Positions 50,883-59,501 of a stretch of 64,000 bases of DNA are shown here, piece after piece; the first letter of the stretch is position 1, and the number at the start of each line of letters is the position of its first letter. The position numbers and the translations under genes were made by a program. Source of the DNA: Neolewinella antarctica (GTDB taxonomy: Bacteria; Bacteroidota; Bacteroidia; Chitinophagales; Saprospiraceae); assembly GCF_011927835.1 (NCBI RefSeq), contig NZ_JAATJH010000001.1, positions 511,104-575,103 on the forward strand. The letters are read 5' to 3'. The notes under the pieces are model-generated. The model was not told the DNA's origin. It worked only from the letters and a program-made list of their open reading frames with translations, and did no database searches.

Positions 50883-51743
50883 GTGCTGGATCAATTCCTA
50901 TCTTCACAAAAAAACCTCCCCGTGCGTTCCGGATTTTTTCTGTTCTCCGTTATTCTACTGCTCATCACGAACCTCCACGGGCAGGACGGCGTCATCCCCG
51001 TTTTCGACGCGCGCAGCCAGTTCATGGGGGGCACGGGCGTGGCGGCTACCGGTCTCGATGCTTTGTGGACCAATCCGGCGGGCTTCGGTGCCTTGCGGAA
51101 GGGGGAGGTGGGCGCGGGCGCGGGTGCAGAGCAGCGTTGGGGCATCAGCGAGCTTACCGTGGCGAACGCCGGGGTTACTTACGGGACGGGCTTCGGTGGG
51201 TTTGGCGTGCAACTGGCCAGCTTCGGCTTCGACGGCTACCGGGAAAACCGCCTGGGGCTTAGCTACGGGCGGCAGATCACCGAGCAGTTGAGCATCGGCG
51301 CAGATTTTCACGGCTTCACGACCAGTACGGAGGGCTACGCCAGTTCTTTCAACGTGACGTTCGGGCTAGGAGCTCGGTTACAAGTTATCAAAGACCTCGC
51401 CGTCGGCGCACGCATCTTTTCGCCCTTCCGCAGCGAGCGCTTACCGGACGAATACTTACCCCAAATCCTCGCCATCGGCGCTACTTACACACCGACCGAC
51501 CAACTCACCTTCAACCTGGAAGCGCACCAGGATACGGACCACCCCGTGCGTTTTCGGGCGGGCTTGGAATACCTGCCGGCGGAACAGATTAGGATTCGAC
51601 TGGGCGTGGCTACGGAGGCTAGTGAACTTAGTTTCGGGGTCGGGTACGTGGTCGGTCCGGGAATTGAGCTGAATATTGGGTCGGTTTACCACGAGGTGCT
51701 GGGACTACGGCCTGGGTTTGGCATGCGGTGGCTGGGGCAATGA
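50883..51743 (+). CDS. PorV/PorQ-like outer-membrane protein
   Basis: 286 aa from a GTG at 50883 (no ATG in range). A signal peptide (about 14-33, FFLFSVILLLITNLHGQ) leads to a beta-barrel of about 14 strands. The start DARSQFMGGTGVAATGLDALWTNPAGFGAL is typical of PorV/PorQ and FadL-like proteins of Bacteroidota, where some members help type IX secretion. A copy of the 17-bp repeat encodes the GAGAGAE stretch (about residues 77-83). Whether it takes part in secretion cannot be said. Confidence 0.8.
   Translation: MLDQFLSSQKNLPVRSGFFLFSVILLLITNLHGQDGVIPVFDARSQFMGGTGVAATGLDALWTNPAGFGALRKGEVGAGAGAEQRWGISELTVANAGVTYGTGFGGFGVQLASFGFDGYRENRLGLSYGRQITEQLSIGADFHGFTTSTEGYASSFNVTFGLGARLQVIKDLAVGARIFSPFRSERLPDEYLPQILAIGATYTPTDQLTFNLEAHQDTDHPVRFRAGLEYLPAEQIRIRLGVATEASELSFGVGYVVGPGIELNIGSVYHEVLGLRPGFGMRWLGQ
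51111..51127 (-). repeat. Dispersed 17-bp repeat, copy 11 (in the PorV/Q-like gene)
   Basis: On the minus strand GCACCCGCGCCCGCGCC, exact. It codes for Gly-Ala-Gly-Ala-Gly-Ala, probably in a loop. Confidence 0.6.
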
Positions 51744-51831
51744 AATCTCAGCAGCAGTCGCAGCTGCACAGTGGAGTCGCCAACACCCCACGGCGTGGTG
51801 TAGTATAGTGTGGTGTGGTGTGGTATACTTT

Positions 51832-51866
51832 CTTGGTCGATGCGCCCTCACGGCGCATCGACCAAG
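51832..51866. terminator. Perfect 15-bp hairpin between convergent genes
   Basis: CTTGGTCGATGCGCC, a 5-nt loop, then the exact inverse. It lies between the PorV/Q-like and ribH stops, so it could end transcription from both sides, though no T-run of useful length follows on either strand. A run of GTGGT units (51794-51823) precedes it. Confidence 0.5.
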
Positions 51867-51907
51867 CATCCATTCACGCGCGCCAGGACGACGCGTTGAT
51901 TGCAGTC

Positions 51908-52429
51908 TTACCGTCCAAATCCGATCCCCTTCTTCCGCTTACCGTATTCCTTGTACAGCGACCCCATCCGGATCCCAGTCACCGCCGCTTCAACACCTTT
52001 ATTTCCGTGCTCGCCACCGGCCCGGTCAACGGCTTGTTGGTGGGTATTGGGCGTCAGCACGCCGAAAATATACGGTAGTCCGGTGGCAATGCTGAGGTTG
52101 ACGAGCCCCTGCGCGACGCTGTTGTTGATGTATTCGTCGTGCTGGGTCTCCCCCTTGATGACGCAACCGATGCAGATGACGGCATCCAGCGTTTCCCGGG
52201 TGGCGATCATGCGGGCGGCGGCGGGGAGCTCAAACGTGCCCGGCACCTGGATCACGTGGATGTTATCGGTGAGGGCACCGTGCTTGGTGAGCGTTTCTAG
52301 GCAGCCTTCGTAGAGGGCGTGGGTGATGTCCTTGTTCCAATCGGCTACCACAACGCCGAATTTCAGTTCGGTGGCGTCGGGGATGTTAGTTTCGTCGTAG
52401 GTGCTGAGGTTCTTGAGGGCGGAGGCCAT
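51908..52429 (-). CDS. ribH: 6,7-dimethyl-8-ribityllumazine synthase
   Basis: 173 aa, full length. RibH joins 5-amino-6-ribitylaminouracil and dihydroxybutanone phosphate in riboflavin synthesis, usually as a 60-mer or pentamer. Motifs are GVVVADWNKDIT, VPGTFELPAAA, CIGCVIKGETQHDEYI with the catalytic His, and LTPNTHQQAVDRAGG. A TACCTTGC box lies about 24 nt upstream. It is not clustered with other rib genes here. Confidence 0.95.
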   Translation of the reverse strand: MASALKNLSTYDETNIPDATELKFGVVVADWNKDITHALYEGCLETLTKHGALTDNIHVIQVPGTFELPAAARMIATRETLDAVICIGCVIKGETQHDEYINNSVAQGLVNLSIATGLPYIFGVLTPNTHQQAVDRAGGEHGNKGVEAAVTGIRMGSLYKEYGKRKKGIGFGR

Positions 52430-52686
52430 GTCGTTCGGGGGTTTGTGTTGGGCAAGGTACGTTCGGGGCGGTCATTTGGTTGCCGGCTTGGGGTCGGTCC
52501 CTTAAGCGCTGCCCCACTCCCCCCACTCCTACTTCACTACCCCTGCATTCCACGACCGCGCCCGCCCTCTCCCACAGAAACTGGTTGTTACCGTTTCCGA
52601 AAAAGCAACTACCCGCGGGGCTGGGTGAACTTAGCACCCACCCAAATAAACCGTAGCTTTGCGCGCTCGAACCCCACCCCGCCCGC

Positions 52687-53715
52687 ATGAAGCTTAATCT
52701 TGACGTCGTAAAATCCCTCCTCGCCAGCCCGAAAGACATCGTGATCTTGAGCCACCGCAATCCGGACGGTGACGCCGTGGGCAGCAGCCTCGGCCTGCTG
52801 CACTACCTGAAAAGCCAGGGGCACAGCGTGAAAATCGTGCTGCCGTCGGACTACCCCGATTTCCTCGGTTTCCTGCCCGCCGTCAGCGACATCGTTATCT
52901 ACGACGACGAGACGGAGGACGCGCGCCGGGCCATTGACCAGGCGGGACTGTTTTTTATCCTCGATCTGAATAGCTTTGACCGCATCGATAAAGTATCCGC
53001 CGGGCTCGACAACGACAAGCGGCCGCGCATCATGATCGACCACCACATGTATCCGGAACCGATCGCGGACGAGATTTTCTCCGACACGTCGTTCAGCTCC
53101 ACCTGCGAGATGATCTACCAGTTCATGGACGACCTCGGTCACGCCGGCTGGGTGACGCGGGACGTCGCCGACTGCCTCTACACGGGCATCGTGACCGACA
53201 CGGGTGGCTTTCGTTACGCAACTTCGGCCAGACTGTTCCGGATTGTGTCGAAATTGATCGAGGCGGGGACGGACGACTACAAGATCCAAGATTCCATCTG
53301 GAACACGATGACGGAAAAGCAGCTCCGCATCCTCGGCCACTGCCTGGCCAACCGTATGGAAATCGACCCCGAACTGCGGACCGGCATCATCTGGCTGACC
53401 CAGGAGGACTACAAGCATTTCGACATCAAACGGGGCGATACGGAGGGCATCGTCAATTACGTGCTCCGGATGCCAAAAATGATGATTGCAGCCTTCATCC
53501 ACGAGCAGCCAACCATCGTTAAAATGTCGATCCGCTCGAAGGGCGAGATGGACGTGCAGCAGATCTGCAAGGCCCACTTCCGGGGCGGCGGACACAAGAA
53601 TGCTTCCGGCGGGGTAAGCTTTGCCCCCCTCGGCACGACGATCAATAAATTCAAAAATCTGTTACCCGATTACGCCCAGGAAATCGACACGGCGTACCAC
53701 AATTTTAATACCTGA
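52687..53715 (+). CDS. nrnA: NrnA-type oligoribonuclease / pAp phosphatase (DHH family)
   Basis: 342 aa. The DHH domain has SHRNPDGDAVGSSLGLLHYL, DLNSFDR and the diagnostic DHH in IDHHMYPEP; the DHHA1 domain ends FRGGGHKNASGG. Relatives degrade oligoribonucleotides and 3'-phosphoadenosine 5'-phosphate using Mn. A perfect TAGCTTTG box lies about 27 nt before the ATG. The FKBP lipoprotein gene follows after 5 nt, so the two are probably one transcript. Confidence 0.92.
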   Translation: MKLNLDVVKSLLASPKDIVILSHRNPDGDAVGSSLGLLHYLKSQGHSVKIVLPSDYPDFLGFLPAVSDIVIYDDETEDARRAIDQAGLFFILDLNSFDRIDKVSAGLDNDKRPRIMIDHHMYPEPIADEIFSDTSFSSTCEMIYQFMDDLGHAGWVTRDVADCLYTGIVTDTGGFRYATSARLFRIVSKLIEAGTDDYKIQDSIWNTMTEKQLRILGHCLANRMEIDPELRTGIIWLTQEDYKHFDIKRGDTEGIVNYVLRMPKMMIAAFIHEQPTIVKMSIRSKGEMDVQQICKAHFRGGGHKNASGGVSFAPLGTTINKFKNLLPDYAQEIDTAYHNFNT

Positions 53716-53720
53716 TAACT

Positions 53721-54617
53721 ATGCGAATTCTAACCCTCGCGCTGCTGGCCAGCGTTTTATTTACCGGTTGCGAAAGTGACGGTGGCGAAACAATGACGAC
53801 CGAACTCGGCCGCACCTTCGAAATCTTCAAGTCCGGTGACGGCCCCGTCGTCAAGCCCGGCGACTACGTGAGCTTCAACGCCACCATCAAGACTCAAACG
53901 GACAGCACGCTCTTCAGCACCTACGCAACGGGCGGCGACCTGCCGATGATCCAGGCCGTAGCCATGGATACGGAGGACGTCGGTGACGTGGAAGACATCA
54001 TCCGCTACATGCGCGTCGGTGATTCCGCGACCGTGCAGGTCAAAATCGTGGACCCGCGGCAGCGCGCGCCCGGTATGGAAAACGATACCGTTACCTTCTA
54101 CACGGTCAAGCCGTTCGAGATCTTATCCGAAGAAGAATTCGAAATCCGCCGCGACGAAAAGATGGCCGAAATGGAAGCGGGTCGCAGCATCATCATCGCC
54201 CGTGGTGAAGAACGGAACACTTTTGCCGCAGGCGTCATCGAGCAGTACAACGCCGGTGACCTCGACGATCAGTTGGAGACTACGGCGAGTGGTTTGAAGT
54301 ACATTGTCCACGAGCAAGGCAGCGGTGCGCAGGCGCAGGCCGGCCAGGGCGTGGTCGTCCAGTACATCGGTGCACTGGTGGAAGACGGAAGCGTTTTTGA
54401 TCAGTCGTTCGAACGCGGCCAGGGTATTCCTTTCCGCCTCGGTACGGGCTCGGTGATCCCGGGTTGGGACGAAGGCATCGCGCTGTTGAAAGAAGGGGAC
54501 AAGGCTACTTTCTTCATTCCTTCCGCGCTCGCTTACGGTGCCAACGGTACGCCCGACGGCAGTATCCCGGCGAACAGCGAATTGGCATTCTACGTAGAAC
54601 TGGAGGAAGTTCAGTGA
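53721..54617 (+). CDS. FKBP-type peptidyl-prolyl isomerase lipoprotein
   Basis: 298 aa. A lipoprotein signal ends LFTGC, so the Cys at residue 17 is lipidated and the protein is held at the periplasmic or outer membrane. The C-terminal FKBP domain (about 185-298) has VVVQYIGALVEDGSVFDQSF and FRLGTGSVIPGWDEGIALLKEGDKATFFIPSALAYG. The N-terminal half (about 25-130) looks like a second, more divergent FKBP fold. It probably helps fold exported proteins. It is followed by a strong terminator. Confidence 0.93.
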   Translation: MRILTLALLASVLFTGCESDGGETMTTELGRTFEIFKSGDGPVVKPGDYVSFNATIKTQTDSTLFSTYATGGDLPMIQAVAMDTEDVGDVEDIIRYMRVGDSATVQVKIVDPRQRAPGMENDTVTFYTVKPFEILSEEEFEIRRDEKMAEMEAGRSIIIARGEERNTFAAGVIEQYNAGDLDDQLETTASGLKYIVHEQGSGAQAQAGQGVVVQYIGALVEDGSVFDQSFERGQGIPFRLGTGSVIPGWDEGIALLKEGDKATFFIPSALAYGANGTPDGSIPANSELAFYVELEEVQ

Positions 54618-54633
54618 GCGATTAAATTTATAC

Positions 54634-54672
54634 AAAAATGGCCGTCAACAAGGATGTTGGCGGCCATTTTTG
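54634..54672. terminator. Intrinsic terminator after the FKBP gene
   Basis: AAAAATGGCCG and CGGCCATTTTT form a stem, extended inward by CAAC/GTTG across one mismatch, with a 6-nt loop and T-runs on both strands. It can serve the FKBP gene and the convergent enoyl-CoA hydratase gene. Confidence 0.85.
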
Positions 54673-54738
54673 ATTGGTGGCTAGTCGTAATTCTGCTAAG
54701 CAGGAATAGGTCACTTCAAAGTTATAAGAGCTGGAAGC

Positions 54739-55521
54739 CTACTTTCCTTTGAAATTAGCTTTCCGCTTCTCGACGAACGCCGCCGCTCCTTCCGCGAAGT
54801 CTTCCGCACCGCTGGCGATACCGAAAGCTTCCGCTTCCGCCGCAAAATCGCTGCCGGCGTAGTAGGCATTGATGGCGCTGATGGATTCGCGGACGGCGAT
54901 GGGTCCTTTGGTCGCGATGGTGCTGAGTAACTCCATTGCTTTGGCTTTGGCTTCTGCGGCCGGTAGTGCGTAGTTGACCAAACCGATCCGGTGGGCTTCC
55001 TGCGCGTCGATCATGTTGCCCGTCAGGGTTAGTTCGATAGCCTTTCCTTTGCCAACTACCTGGTTCAGGCGTTGTGTGCCGCCGTAGCCGGGGATGATAC
55101 CCAGGTTGACTTCGGGTTGGCCGAACTTAGCGGTATCCGCCGCAACGCGTAGGTGACAGGCCAGCGCCAGTTCGCACCCGCCGCCGAGGGCGAAACCATT
55201 GATTAAAGCCAGCACGGGCACGTGGAAGCGTTCGATGAGAAAGAACACGTTCTGCCCCATTTCCGACATTTCGCGGCCACTGCCTTCCGCGGCGACACCA
55301 ATGAATTCTTTGATGTCGGCACCCGCCACGAAGGCGCGGTCGCCGGAGCCGGTGATCAGCACGCCGGTGATTTCTTTGCTGTCTTTGTATTCTTTACCGA
55401 AGACCTGCTCCAGTTCCCGCATCGTCTGCTGGTTCAGTGCGTTGAGGGCTTTCGGGCGGTTAATGGTGACGTGCAGGATACCGGCTTCGACGGCTACGAT
55501 TACATTTTGGTAGTTACTCAT
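54739..55521 (-). CDS. Enoyl-CoA hydratase/isomerase family protein
   Basis: 260 aa crotonase-fold protein. The oxyanion-hole GADIKEF and INGFALGGGCELALACHLRVAAD are present, and the catalytic glutamates fit FGQPEVNLGIIPGYGGTQRL. It most likely acts as a short-chain enoyl-CoA hydratase in fatty-acid or amino-acid breakdown. It begins inside the ctlX stop region (8-bp overlap), so the two genes are probably coupled. It faces the FKBP gene across the terminator. Confidence 0.92.
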   Translation of the reverse strand: MSNYQNVIVAVEAGILHVTINRPKALNALNQQTMRELEQVFGKEYKDSKEITGVLITGSGDRAFVAGADIKEFIGVAAEGSGREMSEMGQNVFFLIERFHVPVLALINGFALGGGCELALACHLRVAADTAKFGQPEVNLGIIPGYGGTQRLNQVVGKGKAIELTLTGNMIDAQEAHRIGLVNYALPAAEAKAKAMELLSTIATKGPIAVRESISAINAYYAGSDFAAEAEAFGIASGAEDFAEGAAAFVEKRKANFKGK

Positions 55522-56461
55522 GATCGGTGGTTTTTTTATCGGGTAAGAAGATTTCCGAGATCATACAGCGCGCGCTACCGCCGCCGTACTTCTCGATGTT
55601 AGGTAGGGAAACGTGCAGCACGGGTGCGCCGAGGGCTTCGAGCTGCGCTTCGTCGAGGCTTTGGTGGGCCGCGGCTGACATTACCCAAATTGGCCCCCGC
55701 TCGTTGTGCAGTTCGAGCATGTTTCCGCCGAATTGGTCCATCTGTGCCTGGCTGATGCCAAGTAAGCGTTTGCCCGCCTTGGTCAGGCTTTGGGTAAGCT
55801 TTTCTTTCTCCGTTAAATCAGTGACGGCGTCGAAACAGGCTACCGCCACTTCACTGCCGATGGCCAGCATCACGTTCGTGTGGTAGACGGGGGTTCCGCG
55901 CTGATCGACGGCGTGGAAGGTGACCGCGGTGTAGTCCATGGCCGCGCACCAGTCGTGGATGGCGGCCTCGGTGGCACGTTCGGAAAAACAGCAGTACGCC
56001 ACGCGGTTCACGCGGTCGAGGATGAGCGATCCGGTGCCTTCGAGGAAGCGGCCGGCATTTTCCCAGTGTTCGAGGGCTAGCGTACGGTTGATCTCGTGGT
56101 TCTGATCTAATAAGTCGAGAATCTCCTGCCGCCGTTCGATCCGGCGTTGCGGCCAGAACATGGGGTAGGTTACTAGCAATCCGTCGGCGTGGGTACTGAA
56201 CCAGTTGTTGGGGAAGGCGGAATCGGGGGTGACGAGGGTTTCATCGTCGTCCGCTACGGTTACGCGGATGCCGGCGCCGCGCAGGGCAGCTACGTAAGTG
56301 TTGAATTCACCTACGGCGGCGGCGGCGATGCCGCGCTGGTGTTCGGGTGGAGCAATTTCCTGGAAGGCGTTGTCCAGGTGGGTGGGGCTGCCCATCGCGA
56401 AGTGGCGGGGGCGGACCATCAGAACGTGGTTGGTGGTTTGGCGGGGGCTGGTTTTGGTCAT
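55514..56461 (-). CDS. ctlX: Citrulline utilisation hydrolase / arginine-deiminase-related protein
   Basis: 315 aa from the ATG at 56461; a longer frame upstream runs into a repeat and is rejected. It has the amidinotransferase/deiminase fold: VLMVRPRHF, PDSAFPNNWFSTH, and a C-terminal GGGSARCMISEIFLP whose Cys is the expected catalytic residue. The family includes CtlX, needed for citrulline use in Francisella. Substrate here is probably citrulline or a related guanidine compound. It overlaps the downstream hydratase by 8 bp. Confidence 0.85.
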   Translation of the reverse strand: MTKTSPRQTTNHVLMVRPRHFAMGSPTHLDNAFQEIAPPEHQRGIAAAAVGEFNTYVAALRGAGIRVTVADDDETLVTPDSAFPNNWFSTHADGLLVTYPMFWPQRRIERRQEILDLLDQNHEINRTLALEHWENAGRFLEGTGSLILDRVNRVAYCCFSERATEAAIHDWCAAMDYTAVTFHAVDQRGTPVYHTNVMLAIGSEVAVACFDAVTDLTEKEKLTQSLTKAGKRLLGISQAQMDQFGGNMLELHNERGPIWVMSAAAHQSLDEAQLEALGAPVLHVSLPNIEKYGGGSARCMISEIFLPDKKTTDHE

Positions 56462-56546
56462 TGGCGGTTGGGTTAGGGCCGCAAGATAGTTTGGGTTGGC
56501 GGAAATTTTCCGGGAGGTTTGGATTGTCCGTCGGTCGTGAGTCATT

Positions 56547-56594
56547 GGGCGCGGACGTCCCGACTGAGTGCGGGACTCGCTATCGCTTCGCGGA
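56547..56594. repeat. 48-bp repeat, copy B
   Basis: Inverted match to 48701-48748 (44 of 48). It contains GTCCCG...CGGGAC and begins GGGCGCGGACG, like the 17-bp repeat's complement. It lies 29 nt beyond the stop of the 56623 gene. Confidence 0.75.
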
Positions 56595-56622
56595 GGCAAG
56601 GATCGTTGGTGGAGAGCAAGGC

Positions 56623-57180
56623 TTACCGCAACCAGAACTCCCACCAGCGGACCTTGCGGAAGAACATATTACCGTAGTGATGTGACTTGAACACGTAGGT
56701 GAAATTCCATATGCCGCGATACATGGTCGGTGATTCGGCAACGACGTGGTGACAGGCTGAGTTTGGTGAGATTTTTAGGTGGTGGTTGGGGTGAGACTTG
56801 ATGATAGTTATGGGCATCTTGCATGATTTGTGATGCCCATCATTCTTCCACTCGGTAAAGACGAGCTCGTTATTCCGGAAAATCCTGAAAGTGTACTTAG
56901 CGTACTGCCAGTCCGCAGCGGGCCCGGGAATCAGGGATCGGTCGATCACGTAGTTTCCGTAGATGTCTCCCTTAGTAACAATCATTTTGGTACTGAACAG
57001 ACTCAGCAGCCAAATCAGCGCCGGCGTCAGCACAAAGCAGAGCACGGCTAAGGGACGGAAGCCGGGGCTTAGTTTTTTGAAGTCCAGGAACCAGTGCAGC
57101 AACAGCGCAGCCACGCTAGCAACAGCGGACCAAATACCGAGGAACACTACTAAGTACAACGAGACTACGATTACTTCCAT
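56623..57180 (-). CDS. Hypothetical membrane protein
   Basis: 185 aa from the ATG at 57180. Two N-terminal helices (about 3-30 and 42-66) are followed by a soluble region of about 115 residues containing many histidines and aromatic residues (NDGHHKSC, NHHLKIS, ACHHVVAE, FKSHHYGN, RWWEFW). No family is recognised. The TATTCTTG box ends 4 nt before the ATG, which favours this start over the one at 57207. Histidine richness might reflect metal binding, but the pattern is scattered. Confidence 0.6.
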   Translation of the reverse strand: MEVIVVSLYLVVFLGIWSAVASVAALLLHWFLDFKKLSPGFRPLAVLCFVLTPALIWLLSLFSTKMIVTKGDIYGNYVIDRSLIPGPAADWQYAKYTFRIFRNNELVFTEWKNDGHHKSCKMPITIIKSHPNHHLKISPNSACHHVVAESPTMYRGIWNFTYVFKSHHYGNMFFRKVRWWEFWLR

Positions 57181-57184
57181 ACTG

Positions 57185-57192
57185 CAAGAATA
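57185..57192 (-). promoter_or_regulatory. -7 box abutting the 56623 gene start
   Basis: On the minus strand TATTCTTG (seven of eight to TAnnTTTG), followed by CAGT and the ATG at 57180. Confidence 0.45.
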
Positions 57193-57272
57193 CGAATCAA
57201 CTTTCAAACATAAAGTACTTTTGCTTTGAAATTACCTGAATCCACCCATCATCTTTACGTCTTGATTACCTT

Positions 57273-57289
57273 GCACCCGCGCCCGCGCC
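57273..57289 (+). repeat. Dispersed 17-bp repeat, copy 12 (ppk upstream)
   Basis: GCACCCGCGCCCGCGCC, exact, preceded by TTACCTT so that a TACCTTGC box overlaps its start. It lies 31 nt before the ppk1 ATG. Confidence 0.65.
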
Positions 57290-57320
57290 AAAAAATTTCC
57301 CTTACCCACGAGTCCAAAGC

Positions 57321-59396
57321 ATGAGCAAATACACCACCATCCCCCGCGACATCTCCTGGCTGTCCTTCAACCACCGCGTCCTCCAGGAAGCGAAGGACCC
57401 CTCGGTGCCGCTCTTCGAACGCATCAAGTTTTTGGCGATCTACAGCTCGAACCTCGACGAGTTTTTCCGCGTCCGCATGGCGAACCACCGCAACCTGCTG
57501 CGGGTAGGGAAAAAGACTAAGAAGGAACTGGACATCAGCCCCAAGGATACCGTGAAGAACATTCAGCGGATCGTCAACCGGCAGCAAACGGAGTTCAGTC
57601 GGATCTTCGAAAAAGTGATCATTCCGGAGTTACAACGCCACGGCATTCACCTCAAGCGGCGCCTGGAGATGAACGCGGAAGAGAGCGCGTTCGTGGAGGA
57701 TTATTTTCGGGAAAACATGCTGCCCTACGTCCAGCCCGTGCTGCTGGTCAAAGACATGGTGCGCCCGTTCCTCAACAACGCGCAATTGTACCTCTCGATC
57801 CTGATGCACCAGAAGAAGTCGAAGGAACTCGCTTACGCGATCGTCAAAATTCCCAGCGACCACCTGCCCCGCTTCATCGAACTCCCCGACACCGACGGCA
57901 AGCGCACGCTGATCATGCTCGACGACATTGTGCGCCACTCCGTCAGCTGGATGTTCCCGGGGTACAACATCGACGACACTTACAGCATCAAATTAACTCG
58001 GGATGCGGAACTGTACATCGATGATGAGTTTAGCGGTGATCTTTTGGAGAAGATTAAGACCAGTCTGAAGCGCCGCCACGTTGGCCCCGCTAGCCGCTTC
58101 GTCTACGACCGCACGATGGTCCCCAAACTACTCAGCTATCTCAAAGACAGTTTCGAGTTGGACCGCTACGACGTCCTCGCCGAAGGGCGTTACCACAACA
58201 ACTTCGATTTCTTCGGCTTTCCTGATTTTGGCCTGACCAAGCTCAAGAACCAACCCCAGCCGCCGCTGCCCTACCCGCCCCTGGAGGACACGAGCGACTT
58301 CTGGGGCGAAATCCGCCAGCGCGACCACTTGCTCCACGTGCCCTACCAGAGTTACGAGTCCGTCATCCGTTTCTTCGACACCGCGGCCGACGACCCGGAG
58401 GTGACGCACATCAAGATCGTGCAGTACCGGGTGGCGCGCCGGAGTAGAATCATGAAGGCGATCATTCGCGCCGTTAAGGCCGGTAAGGTCGTAAGCGTAT
58501 TTATCGAGGTCAAAGCGCGTTTTGACGAAGAGGCTAATTTGCGCTGGGGCGAACGCCTCGAAGCCGCCGGCGTGCACGTCGCCTACAGTTTCCCGGGCGT
58601 CAAAGTCCACTCGAAACTAGCCCTCGTACGGCGGATTCACGAAGGCGAACAGGAAATATACTGTTACCTGGCGACCGGCAACTTCCACGAGGACACGGCC
58701 AAGATTTACAGCGACTTTGGCGTGTTTACCGCCGATACCCGCCTCACGAGTGAAGTCTCCCGCGTGTTCACTTACCTGGAGCACGTCCAGGCACCGGAGA
58801 CACCCTTCGAGTACCTTAAAGTCGGCAAGTTCAACCTACGCGACGGCCTGGAAGAACTCATCAATTTCGAGATCGCCGAAGCTAAAGCGGGGCGGCAGGG
58901 ATACATGATGCTGAAGATGAACAGCCTGCAGGACCCGACCATGATCGACATCATTTACGAGGCGGCGGCGGCCGGCGTCAAGATCGAGCTTATCATCCGG
59001 GGTATTTGCTGCTTGGTGCCGGACCAACCCGGGCTCAGGGGAAATATCCACGTAATCAGTATTGTCGATCGCTACCTGGAGCACGCCCGCGTCTTTCACT
59101 TTTACCACGGGGGTGAGGACAAACTGTACATGAGCTCTGCCGACTTTATGACGCGCAACCTCAGTCACCGTATCGAGACGACCTTCCCCATCCTCGACCC
59201 GGCCATTCGGGATCGGGTGCTGGATTACATCAATATTCAGCTGCAGGACAACACTAAATCGCGGTTGTTAAATGACCAGCGCATGAACACTTATTTCCGC
59301 GGCGGGGGTGATTTGAGGATTCGGGCGCAGGAGGAGACTTACCACATGATTAAGCGGGAGTTGGTGGCGATGATGGAGGAGGAGGTGGAGGAGTAG
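57321..59396 (+). CDS. ppk1: Polyphosphate kinase 1
   Basis: 691 aa, full length. PPK1 builds polyphosphate from ATP. The N-terminal domain begins PRDISWLSFNHRVLQEAKDPSVPLFERIKFLAIYSSNLDEFFRVRM. The phospho-acceptor histidine is in GVKVHSKLALVRR (E. coli H435 equivalent), and the second conserved His in SADFMTRNLSHRIE. The TGNFHEDTAKIYSD stretch is typical. A copy of the 17-bp repeat lies in its 5' region, and a heptamer array begins just after its stop. Confidence 0.97.
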   Translation: MSKYTTIPRDISWLSFNHRVLQEAKDPSVPLFERIKFLAIYSSNLDEFFRVRMANHRNLLRVGKKTKKELDISPKDTVKNIQRIVNRQQTEFSRIFEKVIIPELQRHGIHLKRRLEMNAEESAFVEDYFRENMLPYVQPVLLVKDMVRPFLNNAQLYLSILMHQKKSKELAYAIVKIPSDHLPRFIELPDTDGKRTLIMLDDIVRHSVSWMFPGYNIDDTYSIKLTRDAELYIDDEFSGDLLEKIKTSLKRRHVGPASRFVYDRTMVPKLLSYLKDSFELDRYDVLAEGRYHNNFDFFGFPDFGLTKLKNQPQPPLPYPPLEDTSDFWGEIRQRDHLLHVPYQSYESVIRFFDTAADDPEVTHIKIVQYRVARRSRIMKAIIRAVKAGKVVSVFIEVKARFDEEANLRWGERLEAAGVHVAYSFPGVKVHSKLALVRRIHEGEQEIYCYLATGNFHEDTAKIYSDFGVFTADTRLTSEVSRVFTYLEHVQAPETPFEYLKVGKFNLRDGLEELINFEIAEAKAGRQGYMMLKMNSLQDPTMIDIIYEAAAAGVKIELIIRGICCLVPDQPGLRGNIHVISIVDRYLEHARVFHFYHGGEDKLYMSSADFMTRNLSHRIETTFPILDPAIRDRVLDYINIQLQDNTKSRLLNDQRMNTYFRGGGDLRIRAQEETYHMIKRELVAMMEEEVEE

Positions 59397-59419
59397 AGGG
59401 GTTTAGGCGGTAGGATTTT

Positions 59420-59482
<63 letters not shown>

Positions 59483-59501
59483 GTAATTTAATTCGAGCTT
59501 C

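Noticed and set aside
56462-56644. An upstream extension of ctlX by 61 residues
   Set aside because: The extension encodes the 48-bp repeat and low-complexity sequence; homologous proteins begin near the ATG at 56461.
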